From NCBI GenBank assembly GCA_027704905.1, contig CM051020.1, positions 19,644,944 through 19,708,943 on the forward strand: a DNA stretch of 64,000 nt, given 5' to 3'. This DNA is from Muraenolepis orangiensis (lineage: Eukaryota; Chordata; Actinopteri; Gadiformes; Muraenolepididae). Position numbers and translations under genes: made by a program. Below are positions 36,583 to 61,689 of the stretch, one piece after another (position 1 is the first letter of the stretch; every line of letters starts with the position of its first letter). Under the pieces are notes generated by a model that saw only the letters and a list, made by a program, of their open reading frames with translations, searched no databases and was not told where the DNA came from.

Positions 36583-37058
36583 AAGAGTGGCAAGGCTGCT
36601 GGCCCTGATAATATTCCATCAGAAGCCCTTAAAGCAGATGCAAATACATCAACAGATGTTGTGAAACTCCCAAAGAAAGGTGACTTACGACAGTGTAAGA
36701 ACTACAGAGGGATCACCCTACTTTCCGTACCCGGAAAAGTCCTCAACCGGATCATCCTCAGCCGCCTCCAGGAATCTGTCGACAAGAGGCTCAGGGACCA
36801 GCAGGCCGGGTTCAGGAGAGACCGCTCGTGTACGGATCACATAGCAACATTTCGCATCATAATTGAACAGTCAATAGAATGGAACATATCCCTCTCCATC
36901 AACTTCATCGACTTCGAAATAGCATTTAACAGCTTAGACAGAACAACCCTATGGAGCCAAATGGAACACTACGGAATCCCCATCAAACTAATAAACATCA
37001 TCAAAAACTCATATGACGGAACCACATGCAAGATCATGCATGCAGACGCCTGAGGAAA
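36583..37058 (+). mobile_element. RTE-like LINE fragment (RT fingers/palm start)
   Basis: The frame starts with SGKAAGPDNIPSEALKAD and continues LPKKGDLRQCKNYRGITLLS, VPGKVLNRIIL, LRDQQAGFRRDRSCTDHIAT, INFIDFEIAFNSLDRTTLW. These are RT domains 1-3 of an RTE-like LINE. It stops abruptly at about 37058, where an antisense L2-type fragment begins. Both ends are truncated. Confidence 0.75.
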
Positions 37059-37540
37059 TACAGGCGTTGTTGGGCCCTTTTCACCACGTGTGTGGTGTGC
37101 GTGGACCATGTGAGGTCCTCGGAGATGTGCACGCCGAGGAACTTGAAGCTGCTGACCCTCTCTACGGCGACACTGTCGATGGAGTTAGGGCTGTGCTCTC
37201 CTCTCTGCTTCCTGTAGTCCACGATCAGCTCCTTGGTCTTCTTGACATTGAGGGCAAGCTGTTCTCCTGGCACCACTGCTTCAGCGATCCAACCTCCTCC
37301 CTGTAGGCTGTCTCGTCGTCGCCGGTGATCAGGCCCATCACTGTTGTGTCGTCAGGAGGTCCAGTATCCAGCTGCACGTTGATGGGGGCACGCCTAGACC
37401 TCTATGCTTGGTGTCGAGCTTGGCAGGAACTATCATGTTGAACGCTGAGCTGTAGTCCACAAACAGCATTCGCACATAACAGTTATTTCCCTCCAGGTGG
37501 GAAAGGGCAGTGTGGAGGGCCATGGCAACAGTTGTCAACG
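37030..37540 (-). mobile_element. L2-like LINE fragment, antisense
   Basis: Minus-strand translation gives ALHTALSHLEGNN, CYVRMLFVDYSSAFNMIVPA, then WILDLLTTQQ, and in a second block ALNVKKTKELIVDYRKQRGE, VERVSSFKFLGVHISEDLTW and FLRRL. This is the same family as the element at 2830-4545. The RT core between the blocks, including the YADD/FADD catalytic segment, is deleted. Confidence 0.75.
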
Positions 37541-37559
37541 GCAACAGTTGGCAAACGTT

Positions 37560-38985
37560 GGCAACGGCTGTCATGGATGATGCGTCTTTTCAACATTGCG
37601 TGGAAGTCTGGGACAGTGCCTGAGGAGTGGAAACAGGGGGTGGTAGTACCTCTGTTCAAAAAGGGGGACCAGAGGGTGTGTGCCAATTACAAGGGTATCA
37701 CATTACTCAGCCTCCCTGGGAAAGTCTACTCCAAGGTGCTGGAAAGGAGGGTTCGGCCGATAGTTGAACCTCAGATTGAAGAGGAACAATGCGGATTCCG
37801 CCCTGGTCGTGGAACAACGGACCAGCTTTTCACTCTTGCAAGGAGGGGGCTTGGGAGTATGCCCATCCAGTCTACATGTGTTTTGTGGATTTGGAGAAGG
37901 CATATGATCGGGTCCCTCGGGAAAGACTGTGGGGGGTGCTGCGGGAGTATGGAGTGCGGGGGTCACTACTGAGGGCCATCCAATCTCTGTACTCCCAAAG
38001 CAAGAGCTGTGTCCGGATTCTCTGTAGTAAGTCGTGCCTGTTCTCAGTGGGTGTTGGCTGCGCTTTGTCCCTCATCCTGTTTGTGATTTTCATGGACAGG
38101 ATTTCAAGGCATAGTCATGGAGGAGAGGGGTTTCAGTATGGTGGGCTCAGGATTGAATCGCTGCTGTTTGCAGATGATGTGGTCCTGTTTGCGATCAGTA
38201 TGTGAATTCAGCATTCACTGGATTGGTTTGCAGCGGAGTGTGAAGCGGCTGGGATGAGGATCAGCACCTCCAAATCTGAGGCCATGGTTCTTAGCAGGAA
38301 ACCGGTGGATTGTCTACTCCAAGTAGGGAGGGAGTCCTTATCCCAAGTGAAGGAGTTCAAGTATCTCGGGGTCTTGTTCTCGAGTGAGGGGAGGATGGAG
38401 CGTGAGATTGACCGGAGAATAGGTGCAGCGGGAGCGGTATTGGGTGCACTTTGGCGCACTGTTGTAACCAAAAAAGAGCTGAGCCTGAAGGCAAAGTTCT
38501 CGATCTACCAATCAGTCTCCGTTCCTACCCTCACCTATGGCCATGAACAATGGGTAATGACCGAAAGGACGAGATCACGAATACATGCGGCCGAGATGAG
38601 TTTCCTCAGGAGGGTGGCTGGTATCTCCCTGAGGGATAGGGTGAGAAGCTCAGTCACCCGTGAGAGACTCCGAGTAGAGCCGCTGCTCCTTCGTGTAGAA
38701 AGGAGCCAGTTGAGGTGGTTCAGGCATTTAGTAAGGATGCTTCCTGGTCGCCTCCCGAGGGAGGTTTTCCAGGCTCATCCAACTGGGAAGAGACCACGGG
38801 GCAGACCAAGGTACAGGTGGGGTGATTACATCTCCACGCTGGCCTGGGAAGGCCTCGGGATCCCCCAGTCAGAGCTAGTCCATGTTGCCAGGGAGAGGGA
38901 AGTTTGGAGTCCCCTGCTGAAGCTGCTAACTCCGCGACCCGACCACGGATTAGCGGGAGACGATGGATGGATGGATGGACTAAAT
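37560..38985 (+). mobile_element. Rex3-like (RTE clade) LINE 3' half
   Basis: Translation runs through LFNIAWKSGTVPEEWKQGVV, GITLLSLPGKVYSKVLERR, QCGFRPGRGTTDQLFTL, then in other frames VYMCFVDLEKAYDRVPRERL, SLLFADDVVLF (catalytic FADD), STSKSEAMVLSRKPVDC, LTYGHEQWVMTERTRSRIHA, and RPRGRPRYRWGDYISTLAWE. This is the fish Rex3-type RTE ORF. Frame changes near 37860 and a stop at 38205 inactivate it. It ends in a short (GATG)n run at about 38961-38980, the usual Rex3 terminus. Confidence 0.85.
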
Positions 38986-39638
38986 TATCGACATTTTAAA
39001 GGTAGGTTGTTGAACCATGCAGGGTTTCCTTTAGTTTCGATGTATTATCTTAAGTATTTGATTTGCCTTTTTCTTTCTGCACTAAATGTTACATTAAGTT
39101 ATTTGATTACCAATTTATATAAGACATAGAATATTTGTACATATACAAAAATACCATTTATATTCAACATCATTAAAGACACTAACCCTTACACTAATAC
39201 GTATCTATAGATAACTATTGTTACTATACTTTTCTACCTCTTAATCCTAATAGGCAACCTAGCAATTGTCGACCTTTGAATCCCAATGTTTGGGCGTGGA
39301 CTTTTGTGTCCAATTTAAAGACTACATTTCTCTTTTTTTCAATACCCTTTCTCAATAATTTTAGACTGTGAAAGTGCTGCTGCCATCTCTCCAGGTCTCT
39401 GAAGAAAATGTTAAATTGGTCTGCTCTTTGTACTGTTGCTCTCGACTCACTTAATGCTCATTTCAGGTCAGTCAGGTAAAACACTCAATTTTGTTTTATT
39501 AAAATGCCAGTATTGCACCTTTCTAAAAAAAGAAAACTGTAGTAATGGGGGTTTTCAGTATCAAAATGTCATACAACACTAGTTTTAAGGTTAATGTTCA
39601 GGTAAACAATTAGTCCTCATGACTACAGGTTTGCTACA

Positions 39639-39641
<3 letters not shown>

Positions 39642-39693
<52 letters not shown>
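39642..39693 (+). repeat. (TG)n microsatellite
   Basis: A perfect dinucleotide tract of about 26 units. The surrounding 38990-39940 is A/T-rich with no recognisable gene. Confidence 0.9.
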
Positions 39694-39696
<3 letters not shown>

Positions 39697-39939
39697 ATGT
39701 CTAGATATACCATTGTGGTCCTTATAACCCAGGGACTCAGAGGTTAATCATAAAAATGTCATATTCATAATAAGTCATACAAAAAAAATCACACAATAAA
39801 GTAATTGAGTAGTGCTATGCAGTAAGTGTATCTCTCAATGAAGGCCTCTACCGCAAACCGCAAACATGATAAATGCAGAAACCAATTATTGCTGTCAACT
39901 TTCCCCCCACATTTCACCCAAATTCTACCTTCAAGTCAG

Positions 39940-40640
39940 CGGTTGGTCCACCGTGTGTCCAGGCCATCCACTCACAGGGTCAGTCACCGTGTGTCCAGGC
40001 CATCCACTCTCCAGGGGGTCAGTCACCGTGTGTCCAGGCCATCCACTCTCCAGGGGGTCAGTCACCGTGTGTCCAGGCCATCCACTCACCAGGGTCAGTC
40101 ACCGTGTGTCCAGGCCATCCACTCTCCAGGGTCAGTCACTGTGTGTCCAGGCCATCCACTCACCAGGGGGTCAGTCACCGTGTGTCCAGGCCATCCACTC
40201 ACCAGGGGGTCAGTCACCGTGTGTCCAGGCCATCCACTCTCCAGGGGGTCAGTCACCGTGTGTCCAGGCCATCCACTCTCCAGGGGGTCAGTCACCGTGT
40301 GTCCAGGCCATCCACTCTCCAGGGGTCAGTCACCGTGTGTCCAGGCCATCCACTCTCCAGGGGTCAGTCACCGTGTGTCCAGGCCATCCACTCTCCAGGG
40401 GTCAGTCACCGTGTGTCCAGGCCATCCACTCACCAGGGGTCAGTCACCGTGTGTCCAGGCCATCCACTCACCAGGGGGTCAGTCACCGTGTGTCCAGGCC
40501 ATCCACTCTCCAGGGGGTCAGTCACCGTGTGTCCAGGCCATCCACTCACCAGGGGGTCAGTCACCGTGTGTCCAGGCCATCCACTCACCACTCACCAGGG
40601 TCAGTCACCGTGTGTCCAGGCCATCCACTCACCAGGGGTC
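39940..40640 (+). repeat. 37-39 bp minisatellite, about 18 copies
   Basis: The unit tcagtcaccgtgtgtccagg continues ccatccactctcca plus three to five G. Copies differ mainly in the G-run length and at a TC/CA alternative (cactctcc versus cactcacc). Three forward frames stay open across it (260-300 codons), which is a composition effect rather than evidence of protein. Confidence 0.92.
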
Positions 40641-42190
40641 GTCACTGACAATGTCACATTTTGAGCCTGATGCATTGATTTTAATTATGTCCATATTACT
40701 AAGATCAAAGCTGGATATATTAAGAAGCTTATAAGATATTATACATATATTATTAGGCCTATACAGATAGACCTGAAACAAAATTGAAGACACCTGCTCT
40801 TCAGTTCAGGACTGAGATTCGTCACTAAATATCGCCATCTAAAGGCCTAATAACGGTATGCAGCCGTTTTAGGTGGACTGAACATTTGGACTAAGGAGCA
40901 GGCGAATAACTGGCCTAAATAAAACAAATCAATTGTTAAACAGCTTTCTAGGTGCGGATCTGATTAAAATCCATTAAAAGATTGTAAAAAAAAAAAGTTC
41001 TGTAAGAGTTCTGCAGAAAATATTTATTTATTTTGTTTGCAACAGTGGAGACTGTGGCTGTATATTATATATGTATCAATTAAACTGTGAAATGAGTTGA
41101 ATACATTCAACATGTATGTTCTTTGCACCGGCAGACCAATAATTTACCCATTAATGGAATTCAGATCAAATATTAATTTAATTTGCGACATAAATAATTT
41201 AGTTTCAATTAGGACACTTACACTAATGTTGGGTATTTTTTTCACTATTTTATTCCATGTTTAATAATCACATCACTAATTAACAAGGTATCACAATAAA
41301 CACTTATTTTCAAACAAATGTAATTCAAAATCAATGAAAACAAGGAAAAGCAAAACAAAAAGAGAAAATCAGCAAAAGAGTAGGTCGGACTATACTTCAC
41401 ACATCCCATTGTTGTCCTTGTGAATCAGTATAGGCTTGTATTTTGGATACAGGGGACTCTACCAGAAGACAGTTACACAATGCCTCTTGGGTCCGGTTAT
41501 CGAGGAGCAGATATAAATAGACGCCAGACCTGGAAGTTGCGTTTTCTCAAACTCAAGCATGGGTTTGTTTGCCTGACGTCGACCTTTGGGCAAGGTGTGA
41601 CAGCAGGATAGATGTTATGTGAAGGACAATACGCTCGGAGAATTCCTGCACTGGGGGCTTTCCTATAACGGTGAATGCATTTCCCAAATCAATTCCCTTG
41701 TCTGCATCATTATGTAATGCAGACTATATATTGTGTCGGCTTCACCATCAATCATCAGCTATCTAGTTGTCAATGAACATTCCCCATAATAGGCATAGAT
41801 TTTCAGGCAAGTTCGAGTACGGTTTTCAAACCCATCACACCAGGTAGCCCCAGAGTAAGCTAAATAACTTCTGGTTTCCAGCGATAAGTCTTTAGTACGT
41901 TACATCTCAAAAGACGTTCGCTTCAGCAGCCTCAAAAGCGGATTTTCTCAATAATAACAAGAATCATTTAGCCATAACAAGTGTGACATTTGCAGTGAGA
42001 TAAGTCATAATAAAATACTTTCCACGAATGACACGACAATCTTTTTTAATTATTATTTTAGGTCTCTCTCATTGCTTTGTTTGAGTTGTTTGTTCCTTGT
42101 GGCAATGTTGAATGCACAACCAATAATATATCAATAATATATCTATATACATCCATGTGCAATCTGACAGAGGGCTTCATGTAAATCCAA
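40641..42190. other. Intergenic, A/T-rich
   Basis: No coding or RNA feature is recognised. Scattered short open frames are at most 63 codons. Confidence 0.5.
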
Positions 42191-42779
42191 AGGTTAAACA
42201 TGACGTGAGAGGTTAAACATGACGTGAGAGGTTAAACATGACGTGAGAGGTTAAACATGACGTGAGAGGTTAAACATGACGTGAGAGGTTAAACATGACG
42301 TGAGAGGTTAAACATGACTTGAGAGGTTAAACATGACGTGAGAGGTTAAACATGACTTGAGAGGTTAAACATGACTTGAGAGGTTAAACATGACGTGAGA
42401 GGTTAAACATGACGTGAGAGGTTAAACATGACTTGAGAGGTTAAACATGACGTGAGAGGTTAAACATGACGTGAGAGGTTAAACATGACTTGAGAGGTTA
42501 AACATGACGTGAGAGGTTAAACATGACGTGAGAGGTTAAACATGACTTGAGAGGTTAAACATGACGTGAGAGGTTAAACATGACGTGAGAGGTTAAACAT
42601 GACGTGAGAGGTTAAACATGACTTGAGAGGTTAAACATGACGTGAGAGGTTAAACATGACGTGAGAGGTTAAACATGACGTGAGAGGTTAAACATGACGT
42701 GAGAGGTTAAACATGACTTGAGAGGTTAAACATGACTTGAGAGGTTAAACATGACGTGAGAGGTTAAACATGACGTGAG
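42191..42779 (+). repeat. 19-bp minisatellite, 31 copies
   Basis: The unit aggttaaacatgacgtgag repeats without indels for 31 copies. Position 15 varies: 22 copies carry tgacgtgag and 9 carry tgacttgag. In the central part the T-type copies recur every third unit, implying a 57-bp higher-order duplication. The G-type unit contains TGACG, a CREB/ATF half-site-like string. Confidence 0.95.
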
Positions 42780-56945
<14,166 letters not shown>

Positions 56946-57884
56946 GATATCTCTCTCTTCTTCTTCTCCTTCCCTTTTCAGTCCGTTTTTATTCCCTGTG
57001 TGTGGTCCTTTCTGTCTGTTTTCCTCCTTTGTTGGCTGTTGCGCTTTTCTCTCTTGTCGCTTCAAGCGCACGTACGTGTGTGTGGCGTGCTGTGCTCAAT
57101 AGGTGAGTGTCTGTCTGTTTATGAGTGTGTGAGTGTGTGTGTAAGTGTAACGGCTCCTTTTGCAGTCTTCATCTCTCTGCTCTTGAGCCAGAGAGAAACA
57201 CTGAGCCGACTGGATGTGTGGCTCTCGCTTGCACTCTTCCCTCCTACTTTCTCTCTCCACCTCTTCCTCTCTGACTGGATATTGGTGAGGTCATGTGACC
57301 AGGTTGTGCAGTAGGATTGGTTTACAGGTCCCGCCCACTGTAGTGGAGTGAGTAAGCCTCCTGCCCCCCCACCCCCCCAGTCTGTTCCTCACATTCTGTC
57401 TGGCACAGGAACACAGACGGCTGCACGCATGGATGAACACGCACGCACGCACGCACGCACGCACGCACCACACACACACACACTTACTTTATACACATGG
57501 ATAATAATCAAATCATTTCTCAACAAGATACCGTTGGCCAGTGTTTCCCAAAGTAGAGGGGGGGATGGAGGGATGATTAAATGTATTTTGGTGAGGGGAA
57601 AAGCTCAATTACGTACTACATAAAAGCATGTGTGTGACGTGTGTAGCCCTGAAACACCACAAGAAGAGTGTGCAAACTGTGTGTCCAGTAACGTAAAGGC
57701 TAAATGACAGCAGTAGAAGCCATGGCCGGGCGGACTGTCAGCACAAATCTGTTCATAAGAACAAACTTTTTGCTCTACAAGTTGACGAGGCGACCAACAG
57801 CAACACGTACCGTCTTGTAAAAGCGCATGTATGTGCGATACGTTCAGGAAAGGATTTCTGTGCAAATATGCAACAATTTTGCCC
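56946..57884. other. map4 upstream region
   Basis: The minus-strand frame of exon 1 stays open upstream of its ATG for about 42 codons and then meets an in-frame TGA, with no ATG upstream in that stretch. This supports 56945 as the start unless an acceptor lies within the interval. The region holds a (CACG/GCAC)n run near 57433-57468 and (AC)n just after. I see no clear TATA box, and promoter elements could not be assigned. Confidence 0.4.
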
Positions 57885-58938
<1,054 letters not shown>

Positions 58939-59209
58939 TAGGGCTGGGAGATACACAATTAATATTGTAGGGATGACGTAAAAATATTTACACAATAAGA
59001 TTTCGATCATCGGTAACATGGATATAATGTAATTGATCAACGCTAGCTAGAACAGGTAGTGAGTTCAGATTACATGACTTTACTGTTATGCAGCCATAAA
59101 AACCAGGAAAGAACTTATGCCACAGTATCCCGGAATCCCGATATCCAAAATCTAAGACTATATTTAGTCTCGTATCACAATATAATATTCATATATTTCC
59201 CAGCCCTAG
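58939..59209. mobile_element. MITE with tagggctggga termini and TA flanks
   Basis: The left end tagggctgggaga (58939) is matched by the inverted right end tatttcccagccctag (about 59194-59209). The interior is A/T-rich (about 270 bp total) with no ORF of its own. TA dinucleotides at both borders fit a Tc1/mariner-type target duplication. Confidence 0.65.
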
Positions 59210-60072
59210 TAAGGATGGTGTACCCAATAGAATTTCCCACAAAAACATCTCAAACCAAATATATTTGGAATCAGTCAATGCTATTTATAAGAAAAATGTT
59301 GAACCAAAAGCAAAATGCCAACAATAGTCGGATTATGGTTGCAAAGAAAAAACACAGAATGTAAACCAAGGCATTGACAGACTTTATTCAAAAGTTTGGA
59401 TTATCAAGTTTTTCTTGCAAACAAAGTTTCAAAGTAATGTGGTGCATATACGTATGCACAATACATTTAAATGCCTTTGTTAAAAATAACTTTGTTTGTA
59501 ATATAATACACTGTGCTGCATTATTAATATTAGGTATTTAATAAAAATAAGTTGCTGTGCTCATGGCAACATTAACTGATGTCTGTGTTTGTATCTCTAT
59601 GGCAACCCTTGCCAACCCCCATTGGCCAATTTGATGATCCATCTACCATGAAAAACCACATCTATGTTGCTATAAAATAATACTATGAAGCAAATGAATC
59701 CTTAATAATAAAAGATAAAGATATTTCTTATTAGGAGTAAGACATTAGGAGTCCCACAGGTGTGAAACATGTGAACAGTGTATGTGAACCGACCAGACAT
59801 AATGGAGTGCTAAGGGCTGCTGTGAACACAGTGTCTGTCTGCATGATGGTCTGTTCATTCGTCTGACTGGACATCCGTCTGCACATCACAGTTCACAGAT
59901 GACTGTATAAAGGTGAACTAATGCAAGTGCCCTCTCCATCTGGCTGGGTATCTATCTGGCTGGGTATCTATCTGGCTGGATATGTCTGGCTGGATATCTG
60001 AATGGTCGATAAATGTTGGGTCAATATCTGCCCACACATTTGTCTTTCGGTAGCAGTATGGAGTTATGTTAC
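59210..60072. other. Intergenic with short direct repeat
   Basis: No gene recognised. Near 59935-60000 a loose repeat of tctggctgggtatcta precedes the 50-bp minisatellite. Confidence 0.5.
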
Positions 60073-60580
60073 TCTGGTGCTACATGACCAGAGAACAATA
60101 GCTAGAACAACAGCCCTAGAGAACTGGTGCTACATGACCAGAGAACAACAGCTGGAACAACAACCCTAGAGAACTGGTGCTACATGACCAGAGAACAATA
60201 GCTAGAACAACAGCCCTAGAGAACTGGTGCTACATGACCAGAGAACAACAGCTGGAACAACAACCCTAGAGAACTGGTGCTACATGACCAGAGAACAACA
60301 GCTAGAACAACAGCCCTAGAGAACTGGTGCTACATGACCAGAGAACAACAGCTGGAACAACAGCCCTAGAGAACTGGTGCTACATGACCAGAGAACAACA
60401 GCTAGAACAACAGCCCTAGGGAACTGGTGCTACATGTCCAGAGAACCACAACAGCCCTAGAGAACTGGTGCTACATGACCAGAGAAAAACTGTTGGAACA
60501 ACAGCCCTAGAGAACTGGTGCTACATGACCAGAAAACAGCAGTTTAAACCACACCCCTGTAGAAATGGTGCTACATGACC
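60073..60580 (+). repeat. 50-bp minisatellite, about 11 copies
   Basis: The unit starts gaactggtgctacatgacca, continues gagaacaacagctggaacaa and ends cagccctaga. Early copies alternate between two subtypes (aatagctagaacaacagc versus aacagctggaacaacaac), implying duplication in pairs. The last three copies are shorter or more diverged. Confidence 0.9.
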
Positions 60581-60751
60581 AGCCTTTGTGGCTTTGTGCC
60601 TTGTGTAACAATACAGTACAGATTGTCCTCTCAGTCTCCTGCCTCCTTGCTCCTTTCTTCAAAGGGTCTAAATAGTAGCCTTGATGACAAGGGCCCGCCC
60701 TGATACACCAGCTTAACACCTGATTACACAGGCAGTGACAGATGCAGCTGG

Positions 60752-60948
<197 letters not shown>

Positions 60949-61218
60949 CTATCCTAAGACCACAGAGCACAATATGTAAATCAGTACTGTGAAGACACTA
61001 GCAGGGTGTGGACATTGATCAACATGGCCTAATTGCCTCTTTAATTGTCAACAATCCACCGTTCCCATTTTGGGGCTGCTGTCTCCAGGGGGAGTCACAG
61101 ATAGGGAGAAGCTCAACATATGTGTGTGTGTGTGAGTGTATATGGGCTGGCGAAGGAAAAGATGCTTGCCATATCCATAAATCACAGTCATGATGGCACA
61201 CAAACCCAGTTGTACAGG

Positions 61219-61404
<186 letters not shown>

Positions 61405-61689
61405 TTTTAAGCTGCTGAGCCCCAGAAAAAAAGCTGTCACAGCCCATTTTAATTCCCTGCTGAAATTGTTCCACTTGAGTGGATCGTTGGGTGGACATTT
61501 AAATATATGTATATATAATATATGTAGTGTCCTCTCGAAGAGCGAACAAGTAGAACACTTAATGACCGACTCAAACCACGACTTCTTTTGTCTCTTGGCA
61601 GCGTGGTTGACTAAAGCCCCCCCAGCGCCTGCCTTCACCGTCTCTGGGGACAAGATCTCCAGAGACTATTGAACAGAAGGCAGGGTGGA

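Noticed and set aside
39826..40734. Three plus-strand frames of 260-302 codons
   Set aside because: They traverse the 37-39 bp minisatellite; unit length variation scrambles frame and all three frames are open.
42191..42779. CRISPR-like regular spacing
   Set aside because: The units are contiguous with no unique spacers and the genome is eukaryotic, so this is a minisatellite.
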